Notes: generated by a model from the sequence alone, not told the origin. DNA of 64,000 nt from Sesamum alatum (GCA_034509735.1 JACGWO010000011.1:13301866-13365865), one strand, 5' to 3'. Counted from the first letter of the stretch, positions 47,198 through 58,239 are shown. A program made the numbers and translations.

Positions 47198-47894
47198 TGT
47201 TGAGTAAATTGGCCCAAGACCCAAAATGACAAAGTGGCCCAGCAAACTGGACGGCCCAAGTATCAGCAACTCGGAGGCCCACGCCCAGCTAAGCCCTTGC
47301 CCGACCCGACCCAAAAGAGCACTAGTACTTATACTTATACCTAACCCTAACCCTAACCCTAAATCTGCTCTCATATCTCTCTCCCATTGCTGCGCCTCTT
47401 CTCCCTCACCGAGCACAAGATCCCCTTTCCATGTCTGGTTTTTGGTTTCCATATTATCAGCTCCTTGCCTTCTTCTCCTTCGTTCTCAAACCCTATAAAT
47501 GGCGCCTCTCAAGCCTTCTCTAGATACGGTTGAACCATCCCTTCTAAGTACCTTTGTGATACAGTGGGTTATACCTCTCTTTGTGAGAATCGTGGTGTTG
47601 TGGGTCGGGTGATTGCTGGAACGGTGCAAACGAGTTCTGATCTTGGTGTTACCAGGTGCTGAGTGCCGACCTGTTGTGGTCGTGTCTGCTCACTCTGGAC
47701 CGTGGCCTCCTGAGCCTATTTCTCTTCGGATCTGTTCCGAACAGTTGCGATTATAAGTTGTTTTCTGTTATTTAGTATTCATTGTTTTTCTCCCGGTTTG
47801 TATTTAAGGGTTATTTCAAAACTCAATCCCCTCTGTAATTCGTTTCTCTATAGGAGATCTTTGTGATCCACTTTGGTGCTGTGTCCACCTAACA
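47198..47894 (+). repeat. Copia LTR2 (3' LTR)
   Basis: It starts TGTTGAGTAAATTGG after a purine-rich GAAGGTAGACAT and ends CACCTAACA, 697 bases. It carries one more six-base CCCTAA-like unit than LTR1 near 47340-47360. It is followed by ATACT and the second copy of the 136-base host segment. Confidence 0.8.
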
Positions 47895-48030
47895 ATACTC
47901 AATCGGATTAATTAGTACCTGATATTTATTTAAAAATAATAAAATTTTAAAATTAAAATTAAAAAAGAAAAGAGAATTATTATTATTACTAGTGGTAGTA
48001 AAGTAAGAAAGAGAACGATGTCTGAGTTGA
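47895..48030. repeat. 136-bp host segment, second copy
   Basis: Same sequence as 43977-44112. After its end (GAGTTGA) unique host DNA continues (TTGATCGACAAG), so this copy is in the original context and the first is the duplicate. Confidence 0.85.
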
Positions 48031-48480
48031 TTGATCGACAAGTCAACTTATTGATATTATATATGAATTGGATTATCAGATTTATTAATTTGAATTAATT
48101 GTGATGCTATACTATGTTTTCTTAACATTAATAAATTGATACTATAAGTTGATATTAATTTTGTTTTATGATATTTAAGAAAAATAAAGTCAAACAATGC
48201 ATACATATTACAATTTATAAGTACAAAGTTATCAAAAGAAAATTCTATTTTTAATACTTTTTTGTTACCTCAATTTTTCTTCACATTTAAATTATACAGA
48301 AAAAAAATAGTTTCAAAAATAAAATTCTGGGTACTCGACTTTAATGGGTACCCAATTAGTCAGGTATCTAACTTTACCAAATTTGTATATCAAGTATCAA
48401 AATATACTTGTCGATGTAAGTGAGATTCACGAAAAGTAGAAGTCCTTCTTTGCAATTATTTACAAAGTACTCTATGTTAT
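48031..48480. other. AT-rich intergenic DNA
   Basis: No gene is visible. A GTACTCGACTTTAATGGGTA-type stretch near 48330 is the only non-AT-rich part; no family was recognised. Confidence 0.35.
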
Positions 48481-49483
48481 GGTGTAAATGAACGAGCTCG
48501 AGCTCCCTTAATCGAGCTTGAGCTCACGAGCATGAAGTATATAAGCTCAAGCTCGAGCTCGTAGAACACATACGATTTGAGGTCGAGCTCAATTTTTTTT
48601 TCTAAAACATCTGGAATTAAAAAAAATATGAACTATTTTACAATCTCGAATACATTATTAAAAAAACAAACAACATGATGAAAGAAAATTGACAGCTAAT
48701 ATGCACTATATTAAATATTTACTTACAAAAAAAAAATCAAAACATACGAAATGGTTGATTAAGCTTGTTTTTAGATAATATAAACCAAAATACCATATTT
48801 TAATACTTCTAAAACTAAAATATGGGATATTGACTAATAATTCTAATTTATGGTAAATTTTGAAACAAATACATTTTGTTGTAGTGAATATTGAAATATA
48901 ACATAAAATTCATATGAATTATATTAAATATTTATTTACAAAAAAATTATCAAAAAGTACTAAATTATTGATTAAGTTTGTTTTTAGATAATATAAACCA
49001 AAACACCATATTTTAATATCATCTAAAACTAAAATATGAGATATTGACTAGTAATTCTAATATATGATGAATCTTGACATACATGCATTTTGTTGGAGTG
49101 GAATTTAAATTATAACAATATGTATTATATTAAATAATTATTTAAAAAGAATATCAATACATACTGAATTGTTGTTGAAGCTTATTTTTAGACAATATAA
49201 ATAAAAATACCATATTTTATTATTATAGAAAATTTAAATAAGAGATATATTGACTAATAATTCTAATATATAGTGAATTTTGAATATAAATTTGATATAA
49301 TATTAAATATGTAGTTAAATATATAAAAATATTTATAAATGAAATTTTTTTTAAAAAAAAGTGTGAGCTCAATCATGAGCCGTGAGCATGCATAATACAG
49401 ATCGAGCTAGAACTTGCCACGAGCTCGAGCTCTAGTAGGCTCGGAATCGAGCCTCGCGAGCCGACTCAGTTCACCTTGCACCC
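48481..49483. mobile_element. GAGCTC-rich TIR element with 3x210-bp tandem repeat
   Basis: The left end GGTGTAAATGAACGAGCTCG pairs with the right end, whose reverse complement is GGTGCAAGGTGAACTGAG. Both subterminal zones are packed with GAGCTCGAGCTC motifs. The AT-rich middle has three diverged tandem units of about 210 bases, starting near 48707, 48921 and 49129, each with AGATAATATAAACC and ATATTGACTARTAATTCTAA-type blocks. This is a common non-autonomous element type in plants; I leave its superfamily open. The target duplication is not resolved. Confidence 0.6.
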
Positions 49484-49505
49484 CCTACTCTTATGTATAA
49501 TGTTA

Positions 49506-50600
49506 GGGAGAATTACAATTTTGGTCCCTATACTTGATCACTTATTTAGTTTTGGTCCTTACACTATTGAGCTTGACAATTTTGGTCATAAAACTGATCA
49601 TTTTTTTAACATTTTATGTTCCTGCCGTTAATTTTGACGTTAAAGTTTACGAAAAGCGGATTTGGAGGGAAAAACTTTCCTTTCCCGCATTGGAGCTTGG
49701 CTACTTCATTATATCCTTTAAGAACACCAACTTCCACTATTTTTGTTCAAGCTAGGTGGTTTAGTTGAGAAAGAATTGCGGAAAAAAATGAGTTCAAGTT
49801 ATAACACTAATTTTTCTTCTCATAATGAAAACTCCTCACAACCTCAGTTTTTATTATTGTGCAACTGTGGATTTCAGCTTCCACTGTTAAATGAATCTCT
49901 TATCCATGATATGAAAAGGGATGGTTCAATTTAAATTGCCAGAATTACGTCACTTTTGGAAATCTAAAACAACATAATTCAAGATACATGCATTCAAACT
50001 TTAAAGCTACAGAAACTAAAATCTATCCGATAATCATAATGCATATAAAAATGATCAAGATTGACAAGATCACACCCATAAATTACAGCTTAAAGGTGTA
50101 ACTTGCAATTAACTCCTGTAATTTTTCCATTATTTTTTCTTTTGTTCCACTTCCTCTTTTTTGGCATTGTATATTTTGACTTCATTTTTCAGATTGTTTA
50201 TTCTTCTTAATAGTCCACGGATTCTCATTTTTGAATGCTCACATATTTCATCATCGCACCACAAGAAGAATTCATAGTATCCCATTATCTGAAACAAAAA
50301 TTTAAAAAAAAAAAAAGAAAAATTCACCAAAAAATTGAAAGAAATTCCAACATATAAGCTGAGCATTTTAGAAAACTTACACCATAACTTGGACAAACAT
50401 GATATCTTCTAACCGGATTGCGAGGAGTTCATGATGTTAATAGTGAAAGCTTAAATACACAGTTGCAAAATAATGAAAACTGAGGTTGTGAGAAGTTTTC
50501 AGAATGAGAAGAAAAATTAGTGTTATTGCATGAAATCATTTTTTTTTTCCCTATTCTTTCTCAACTGCACCTTCTAACTTGAACAAAAATGGTGGAAGGC
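49506..50600. mobile_element. Mutator-like foldback carrying a GRF zinc-finger gene relic
   Basis: The left terminus GGGAGAATTACAATTTTGGT is of the same kind as the foldback at 18351. The left arm (to about 49880) is mirrored at 50462-50598, where the right arm stops short of its terminus (truncated after AACAAAAATGGTGG in plus orientation). Between and within the arms lies a two-exon GRF-type zinc-finger gene on the minus strand. The left arm holds an inverted copy of its first exon (49788 on: CNCGFQLPLL). This is a Pack-MULE-like arrangement. Confidence 0.6.
50130..50539 (-). pseudogene. GRF-type zinc-finger gene relic in a foldback
   Basis: Exon 1 is 50539-50381 (159 bases) and exon 2 is 50288-50130 (159 bases), joined across a GT-AG intron in phase 0. 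Exon 1 has CNCVFKLSLLTS, then TPRNPVRRYHVCPSYG. Exon 2 has GYYEFFLW and then a Lys/Glu-rich coiled-coil tail (RGLLRRINNLKNEVK). This order fits the GRF zinc finger (C-x-C, T-S-x-T, N-P-x-R-R, C, Y-F-x-W). One TGA (50431-50429) replaces the codon where the family has Trp, and the last zinc ligand before GYYEF is missing. Such domains bind nucleic acid in characterised proteins. This copy is dead, but its splice sites are intact. Confidence 0.6.
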
Positions 50601-51349
50601 GCACCGAAGGGCTAGTGTCCAGTGAAATAGTTACTTATTTATTATATTTTTATCTTACTCATAAAATACCATTGAATCTTATCCATGTTAAAAAGATTAT
50701 ATAGTATGATAAACATATTTAACTTTGTTTAATTTTTTTTTCTTTCTTATAGAAGCGATAATTACATAATTAAATTAATTGTTTTAATAAATTGGACAAT
50801 TGAACAATACATTAATTCAATCAATACATCAATATGGTAAAGAGCTATAAAAATAAATTACAATAAACTCACATAAAGTGAGACAAACATCCCACACGCC
50901 CAATAGGTCTTGAATCCATGACCTCGAGCTTATTTATGAGACCTCAACCTAACCAGCAAACTAAGACTTCATTGGTAGCTTTGTTTTATATAATGCCCGC
51001 ACCCAATTGAGTCAAACCAACTAGTGTAACCCTTATTACGACACACCTTAACCATCAAATTTTTTTTTATTTTTGGATTTATTTTTGCCCCTCTTAAAAA
51101 ATTGGATTTTAAAATTATTTTGAAGACTTTTAATAGAATACAACCTCCCAATCCTACATACACCCAACCACCATCCAAAAAATATGAAAACATAATTTAT
51201 TCAAACTCTAATACCTACTTTCTTCCACACACACATCTCCACAGTCGAAAATAAACAAAACTCCACCTTCAATCACTATTAACTCACAATATTCCACCTG
51301 TAATGTTATTGCTTTCCACTATATTGCAAAAAATAGGATTAGTTGCTAT
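50601..51349. other. AT-rich intergenic DNA
   Basis: There are only spurious ORFs (for example minus strand 51193-50969). No repeat family was recognised. Confidence 0.4.
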
Positions 51350-51590
51350 TGACATAATTCCTAATAGTTAATGTGCGAATAGAATCATTAATATTATGCA
51401 AGTTCTAGTTAACATACATAAAATAAAATGAAAACAAATTATGCGATTGAACCAACAACCAACTCTTTTCTCAAGTTTTTCGTTTCTTGAATGGATATTC
51501 TTTTAAATTTTTTCTCTGCATACTTACGTTCTAATAAATGCAACATTTTGAAAATTATTTACAAAAAGAATCAATTTTCTATCTACACAT
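51350..51590 (-). repeat. SCPL copy C, distal 3'-flank segment
   Basis: This matches 31225-31435 plus 31635-31650 of the intact gene's 3' flank (GAATAGAATCATTAATATTA, AACAAATTATGCG, TTCTAATAAATGCAAC). It skips the CACTA-type MITE at 31436-31634 and has a single AAT there, so it is the empty site. The similarity stops near 51590; part of the matching text (TTCTAATAAATGCAACATTT) reappears at 58270. Confidence 0.65.
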
Positions 51591-51768
51591 AACATAATGG
51601 GTTAAATGCAATTTACCCGCTTGTGTTAAGGAAAATGAGCAATTTACCTTTCTGTGAAAAATAAAATAGCAATTTACCCCCTGTGTTATCAAAAATAGAG
51701 CAAAATACCCCCTGACGCTTTCGTGAATGACACGCGCCTTTTTTATTTTTAATTTAAAATTTAAAATA

Positions 51769-51796
51769 ACCTTCATAACCTTATTTAAAGACCGTT
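51769..51796. repeat. 28-bp direct repeat, left of the CACTA fragment
   Basis: An exact copy lies at 53461-53488. The repeat begins ACCTTCATAACC and ends AAAGACCGTT. The left copy is followed at once by the CACTA terminus, the right copy by unique DNA. CACTA elements normally duplicate 3 bases, so this is not an ordinary target duplication. Confidence 0.85.
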
Positions 51797-53460
51797 CACT
51801 ACAAAAAATAAAATAAAATATAGGGCTATAGCAATCTGTTGCAAATTTTGCAAGGGCTTTTGCTACGACTTTGCAACGGATTATAATTTTTTTTTACATT
51901 ATCATTGCAACTTTCGTTACAAAATAACGAGATATTTTGCAACAGACTACCCGTTGCGATATTCCATTGCTTAATTTGGTCAACTTTAAAATGCCCCACA
52001 TTCAACATAAGTCGTTGCAAAAGTCGTGGCAAAATGTTGCAAAACTTACCAACAATTTTGCAACTGTATTACAACGACCTATGAAGTCATTGCAATCCGT
52101 ACATTACAGCTGTAGGCATTAATTATTGAGCCGTTGGATTTGCAATGGTATTTGGAACGGATCCGTCTGTTGCAATATGTTTGTGACAACTGTAATCCAC
52201 TATTTTAAAATTCTTTATTTTTTGCAACGAATTTTGCAACAGAAATATCATTCTGTGATAAACCCGTTGCAAATCTATTGCGAAATCCGTTTCCAAAAGC
52301 GTAATATAAGAAAACCTCCATTCTATTTCACACTTATTCTTATAATCGTTCGTAACAACTTCTTCCTCTTCTCTCATTCCACTCAACCGATTTTTTAATC
52401 AATTTTTGCATTAGACCGTTAATGATCACGTCTGCAACGAGTTACACATTTGGATATTTAGCTAATTTACATTAAGGTTAGTACAAAATTTTTACAAGTA
52501 TTTACAAGTATCACAGAGTTGTCATGATCAGTATTTACAAGTAATAGAGGAGATGTTACTACGAGATCACACGTTACCCAATGATTATTATAGTATGAAA
52601 AGGTTGACAAGAGAGTTGGGTTTCCCTGTTGAGAAAATTGATGCATGTAACGTTGGTTGTATGTTATTCTGGAAAGAATACAAGCATTTGGAATTTTGCA
52701 AGTTTTGTGAGCGAGCTAGGTATAAACCTGCTAGGGGCCAAAATCCTCGTCCTAAAAGAACTGTATATCCTACACTTGGATATTTGCCGATAAATCCTTG
52801 ATTGCAGAGGTTATATGCTTCCAATACAACAGTTGAGCACGTGAGTTGGCATGTCACTCATGAGACAAAAAATGGGGCTATGTGTCATCCATATGATGCA
52901 GAGGTGTGGAAACATTTCAATGAGGCGCATCTTGATTTTGCTTCAGAACCCTGCAATGTTTGTCTTGGCATTTGTGCTGGTAGTTTCGCCCCTCATGGAC
53001 AATATGGCAAATCATATTTTTGTTGGCCAGTTATCGTTACACCATATAACCTTTCTCCGGGGATGTGCATGAAATCTGAGTATATTTTTTGTCATTGATT
53101 ATTCCTAGTCCTGCTAATACCAAACGACTTATTGTAGTTGTAGTCTTTGATTAAGGACTTGATACAATTGTGGCAAGTAGGTGCACAAACGTATGATGCG
53201 TCTAAAAAATATTTTTTCGTAATGAGGGCGGCACTTATTAATTAAATGTTTGAGGTTCCCGGATGGATATACTTCTAATCTTGGTAGATGCGTTGACTTA
53301 AAAGAATTGAAGATCCATGGAATGACGAGTCTTGTTCCAAGCCATAAGCTCCGCTACACTAGATATGATGATTTTTGTTATGATGTTTTATCTCATTTAC
53401 TAATTGGAGTGCATTGATAGAAGTGAGCCTCTTGTTCCAAGCCATAAGCTCCGCTACACT
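51797..53460 (+). mobile_element. CACTA (En/Spm-type) fragment, no 3' terminus
   Basis: It starts CACTACAAAAAATAAA, a CACTA terminus. The next 600 bases hold more than ten TTGCAAC/GTTGCAA/TTTTGCAAC motifs in both orientations, typical of subterminal transposase-binding repeats. A TNP2-like pseudogene follows. The right end lacks a TGTAGTG terminus. Instead a 30-base internal piece (53331-53360, starting CTTGTTCCAAGCC) is repeated at 53431-53460 and joins directly to the 28-base flank repeat. Confidence 0.75.
52553..53250 (+). pseudogene. CACTA TNP2-like transposase fragment
   Basis: One reading frame covers the whole stretch with stops at 52799-52801 and 53096-53098 and more beyond. Motifs in order are LPNDYYSMKRLTRELG, KIDACNVGCMLFWKEY, CKFCERARYKP, NGAMCHPYDAEVWKHFNEAH, SPGMCMKSEYIF, LIPND and WQVGAQTYDASKK. 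They match the N-terminal half of the Transposase_21 (TNP2) family, which cuts CACTA ends. The catalytic C-terminal half is not present. Confidence 0.75.
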
Positions 53461-53488
53461 ACCTTCATAACCTTATTTAAAGACCGTT
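53461..53488. repeat. 28-bp direct repeat, right of the CACTA fragment
   Basis: Exact copy of 51769-51796, followed by unique DNA (TGGATCTTGATC). It joins the end of the repeated 30-base internal piece without spacer. Confidence 0.85.
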
Positions 53489-54368
53489 TGGATCTTGATC
53501 AATCTAAGGTCCAAATTTAACTAATAAGTCAATAGATTTTATCTAATTTAAATCAACGGTTTAAATTTAAATAAATATAACTAAAATTATATATTATACA
53601 TAATTAAATTTACATATCTATATTTATTCTTTTATAATGAGAACTATTTATATGCAATACAAAAAAAATAAAAAGTCAGCGACAAAAAGATAAAGTAATA
53701 ATTTTAATATTGTTACTAATTATATGTATTCAGTGACAAAAATATTTATTTTGTCACAACTTTATGATTTTAATATATTATATTAGTTATAAAAATAAAT
53801 ATATATATATATATACTGGAAAGCCCCAATTCTCAAGGTGCTTGGCACGTCCGTTTTTCCGGCCAAAAAAAGACCAAAATTGCCAAAATTTTAAAATTAT
53901 AGGACTAAATTGCAAAAATCAATTCGTACAGGACCAAAATTACCACCGTCCTTAAGTTACAGGACGAAAATTGCAATTTTCCCATATAAAGGTAGATGTA
54001 TTTTATCTAATATTGTTGATCAGTATATGATTATTGTAGTTGTCTTTGTTAGATTGACATTCGACATGAATGATTGTAATCGATTTATTTCAAATAATTA
54101 TAGTTCACTTCAAAAATAAAGTAGAAATGAGTTAAAATTTGTATTAATTGTTTTCTTTTGTTAATATTTATTACATCAAAATGAGTACGCGGTACATTGA
54201 TGAATCTTATTTAATTTTTTTAAGTTTTACCTAATTGCTGATTTTTATTGAAATTTGTTGTTGTTTCTGTATTTATTGGTTGATTTTGAATTTTTTGGTT
54301 GATTTTTCTGTTTTCACATACATGTAAGTCTTCTTGATTGTACTAGAGGGTGAGGTTGACAGGGTAAA
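53489..54368. other. Intergenic DNA with a GGACCAAAA-type repeat fragment
   Basis: 53815-53983 (AATCAATTCGTACAGGACCA and flanking text) has a diverged copy at 61893-62035; both look like single arms of a foldback family. The rest is AT-rich with no supported gene. Confidence 0.45.
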
Positions 54369-54378
54369 TTATACTTTT

Positions 54379-56716
54379 TTTTTAAAGGAAATCAATATGC
54401 ATTAAAGAGCCTCCAAATCAGAGACTAAACACTGAACAATTGTCTGAGGAACAAGAGAAGTGCCCACAGTAAAGGCACCATCAGACCTGGCAAGAGAATG
54501 AGCTACTCTATTCCCATCCCTTCTAATTAAGGAAGAAAACAAGAAAAATTGGAAACAAAACTTTTAACGTCCTGCACAATATGACCTATAACAGAGAGAT
54601 CCTCAGTGCTAGATTGCAATTTAAGCAATAACGGAGCACAATCACCTTCAATACAGACTCTCGGCCACCCAAAGGGAATAGCCAGCAACGCCGCCTCTCG
54701 GACTGCAATTGCTTCCACTAATTCTGGGAACACTGGTTTGACGTAACGGTGTGACGCCCAAGCAATGCATTCCCCCTCCAACGAGCGAGCCACAACCCCG
54801 GAACCGCCCTCCCACCCATCTGCAAACACTGCACCATCAAAATTGATTTTTACGACACCTGCAGCGGGGGGCTCCTACCGTGTGGCTACATGAGATCCAA
54901 TTAAGCCCGGCATGATCTTTGGACTGTTTTAGAACTCCCACAGGTACCTCCTCACTCCCTCTAGCATCTCGAAGAGCTGTTGATGCTTTCCTTCCATAAG
55001 GACCCCATTTCAATTTCTCCACAGACCCCAACAAATCATAAAAAACAGGCAGAATTCCGCACCATCCAGATTCTCCCACACAAATCTAAACCAACTCTCT
55101 ACGTCCACCCTTGCACTGCCTACAACATCCCACCCCAGGTGTGACAAGGCCCAACATTGGCGAGCAAAGTGACAACACAACAAAACATGGAAAATAGACT
55201 CCTCAGTCATCAAGCATATTGGGCACCCCCCAACAGGCTAGCAAATGCATTGCTGCAGATTAAAGGAGGTAGGAATTGCGACAGGCTTTCCAAACAAAGA
55301 GGCGAACCTTAGGAGGGACTGCAGCGGCCCAAATGAACTTCCAAGGTAGAGCCCATCAAGACGAAGACGCCTCCACATTCAGGGTGCAAGCCAAATGATA
55401 GGCACTCTGAATAGAAAAGCGGTCGTTCGAAGTGTAATGCCAAATGACCGCATCCCGCTGATCCATCCGTCAAAGGGGGTTAGCCAAGATGGATTCCACA
55501 TCCATCGGGTGAAAGGTATCCAGCAGTCTCGCCCGCTTCCATTTCCCAGCTACATGATCGATTAGTGGGACACAAGGAGGTTTGGTTCATAAACTGATAC
55601 CACTGAGTGATAGGACGGAAGGATGTTGGTTGCGGTATCCAAGGGGACCTCCACACACTGATCTGATCCCCGGACCCGACACGCCACCGAAGCCCCGCCT
55701 CCAGCAGTGGTCTAGCGAACATGAGGCTCTTCCAAGTGAGAGATTGCCTAGAAGCACGGGGTGACTCAAGGAAAGAGGCATCTGGGAAGTAACGAGCCTT
55801 AAGAAGTCGGCTAAGTAGGCTATCCGGGTTCTTGAAGATCCTCTAACATTTCTTTGCAAGCATGACTTTGTTGAAAGCCCGAAGTTCCCGAAAACCCAAC
55901 CCACCATCCATGGACTTAGCACACAGTTTAGGCCACGCGATCCAGTATTTTTTCCTTGTCCCCGGTTGTGCCACCAGAAATCTGCACATAGGGACTGAAT
56001 ATCCCGAATGACTGACTCCGGAAGTCGACATACTCCCATGGCGTATGTCGGGATTGATTGTAAGACAGCTTTTATCAAGACTCCTTTCCCAGCTTGAGAT
56101 AGCGTCTTCTCGTTCCACCTACTAACGCGCTGCCAAACCTTGTCCCGAAGAGAATTAATCACTGCCTTTTGCAATTTTCCCACGATCGCCGGGAGGCCCA
56201 GGTACAGATCATGTTTCTCCGCCCTCCGAATACCTAGAATCCACGAAATATGTTATGGTGGGGCACCTCGACAGATTAACATGCCTCTCAATCTCCCACT
56301 CCTCTCCATACCGCCAATGAGTGAACTGAGCGCCTCCGTGCAAAGAAGAAACATATATGGCGAAAGGGGGTTGCCTTGACGAAGGCCCAACTGGGGAATA
56401 AGGGATCTGAACTGCTGCCCATTCACTAAAAAACATACCGAACTGAAGAGACACACAACATGATGAGATCAATAAAGTGGGGGGGGGGGGGGGGGAGGGG
56501 GGAACCTAACCTAAACAAAATATGCTTAAGAAAGCCCCATTCAACCTTGTCATAAGCCTTACTAATGTCGAGTTTAAGCGCCATGTAACCTAATTTCCCC
56601 CTATTTTTGTTCCTCATGAAGTGATTTAATTCATAAGCCACTAATATGTTATTCGTGATTAACCAACCGGGGACAAACGCAGCCTGGGAGGGTGCAATTA
56701 CAGAGTCAAGCAGTGG
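54379..56716 (-). mobile_element. 5'-truncated L1-type LINE with RNase H
   Basis: The minus-strand element ends in a short poly(A) (T-run at 54375-54383 on plus). Its 5' end is truncated within the RT domain near 56716. The target duplication TTATACTTTT is at 54369-54378 and 56717-56726. The target itself is a TACTTTTGGTC-type foldback repeat. Unlike the LINE at 5217-10888, this one carries an RNase H domain after the zinc finger, so it belongs to a different lineage. A run of 17 G at 56479-56495 lies inside RT. Confidence 0.8.
54527..56716 (-). pseudogene. LINE ORF2 C-terminal part: RT, zf-RVT, RNase H, broken
   Basis: From the right: RT pieces (56641-56426, ALKLDISKAYDKVEWGFL; 56456-56253, LGLRQGNPLSPYMFLLCTEA), then a thumb-like segment (56183-55587, WNEKTLSQAGKGVLIKAVLQ), a connector with LRWRVGSGDQISVW, zf-RVT (55213-55010, SIFHVLLCCHFARQCW and WGLWRN), and RNase H (54829-54527, GSGVVARSLEGE, PELVEAIAVREAALLA, CIEGDC). 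The RT FADD box is not visible in an open frame. Multiple frameshifts separate the blocks. Confidence 0.75.
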
Positions 56717-56726
56717 TTATACTTTT

Positions 56727-58239
56727 GGTCACTATACTTTGCGCCAATTGACAGGATGAAGCTCAATTGTTGGGGGAAAGGACCATGTCATATGTCAATC
56801 TCATTTTTTGTTATTCATCATACATTGTTTAATTTTGGTCCCATTTTAGAAGAATGAGTAAATCTTTTATATTTTCAATTGATATTTTCAGTAAAATACA
56901 TTGGTCAAAATGAAATTAATAATTAGGAAGTATTTTTAATTTCAATCAAAATCAATTTACTAGAATGTAATATATATGTAATAAATTTTCGTGTTCCTCT
57001 GAATTTATTGAAATAAAAAAATATTAAAAATAATTCTTTGAATTGATTGAATATTTGTGGGTGCAAAATCTCTATTGGAACCTCTGATTCTTCACTTCAA
57101 GAACGTGATTTTTGACTTCGGCAACTTCGGAGGTGAAACTTGACGTTTGATCCCCTTCAATGTTGATATTGACTTTGAATAACGTTAATTCGGGGGTCGT
57201 TGACTTGTTCCCGAATTAAATTGTATAAATTTGGAGATGTTTTTCTTGAACTTGAATATTTTTTGATGGATTTGAAGTTTTGATCTTCGGCAAAAGTGCA
57301 CTTGCTTCTTAATAATGTTAATTCATGGTCTTCAAACTTCTTCTCGAATTAAATGTTGACTTTGGATGACTTCCGCGACAAACACCTTGATTCTTGCCTT
57401 TAACTTTGGATCTTCCTTGACTTTCGCTTTAGAGGGTCTTCAAACTTCTTGAATACTCTCTTGCTTGTGTCTTCAATTGTCTTCAATTGTGTGTCTTGAA
57501 TGAATTTCAAAGACCCCTTTATATAGCTGTCAAAGAGATAGAGTTGTAGTGAACTTGAACATCATATCTCGTTATTTTCATGTAAGGAGATAAATACATT
57601 AAATATTTGGGAAGACATGATTGGTCAATTTTGATATTATCTCTTTAATATTTGTATTTTTCAAAGAGATAATATCAAAAATATTTGTTTTGATTTAATT
57701 GGTCGAAACACCTCAGCTTGACACTTGTTAGTCGTTGATTTGATGATAAAATATATGTTAAAAAATCAATTAAATTAACTATTTATACTTGGAATTCATT
57801 TAGTAAATTTCAAAATATAAATAAAAAAAATATTATAATTGATAAATAATATATATATTCCACTAATCCTCGTTTGATTGGGTGCGAAATTAATTTGTCT
57901 ACAATATACTAAATGGTCTATTAGAATTTCGATCAATAGTTCAAAGTTCTAGGTTAAATTATAGGAGAACGATGCAATGACTTAAATACATGGTACTCGT
58001 ATTTGAGAATGTTAATTATAAAATTCACATACAATATTGCAAAGACGGCAACCATGATTTGAACAAAATTATACATGGCATAAGTTATAGGATCAAAAAC
58101 ACAAAATTATACATAGCATAAACTATAGTATCCAACGCAATATTTGCATTGCGGGTTCTTGGAATGGGAAGTCTTGAGACAAGAGTCTTGGAAGTGAATT
58201 AACAACGAATTTTCATTATTTTGCAAGAAATATGTGTCG
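56727..58239. other. Intergenic DNA, possible LTR remnant
   Basis: 57050-57560 has repeated CTTCGGCAA/TTCAAACTTCTT and GAATTAAAT motifs. A minus-strand TATA-like CTATATAAAGGGG at about 57513-57525 sits in a context that resembles a retrotransposon LTR promoter. No LTR ends, primer site or partner LTR was found, so it is left unassigned. A 21-base direct repeat (AATATTTGCATTGCGGGTTCT) lies at 58140 and 58309. Confidence 0.35.

Larger units (their letters stand above)
43288..48030 (+). mobile_element. Rearranged Copia locus: solo-like LTR, duplicated flank, 5'-truncated element
   Basis: The order is LTR1 (43288-43976), a 136-base host segment (43977-44112), Copia internal sequence from mid-protease to the end of RNase H (44113-47197), LTR2 (47198-47894), then the same 136-base host segment (47895-48030). 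ATACT lies directly before LTR1 (43283-43287), directly after LTR1 (43977-43981) and directly after LTR2 (47895-47899). LTR1 therefore looks like a solo LTR with its target duplication. The arrangement suggests a tandem duplication followed by LTR-LTR recombination. gag and the primer-binding site are absent. Confidence 0.75.

Noticed and set aside
52123..52398. ORFs on both strands of the CACTA subterminal region
   Set aside because: They arise from the repeated TTGCAAC motifs and show no domain; the TNP2-like frame begins further right.
56479..56495. Run of 17 G within the second LINE
   Set aside because: It lies in a broken RT frame and is probably a homopolymer expansion or sequencing artefact; no G-quadruplex role is claimed.
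57050..57950. Possible solo LTR with a minus-strand TATA box
   Set aside because: No TG...CA ends, target duplication, primer-binding site or second copy could be identified.
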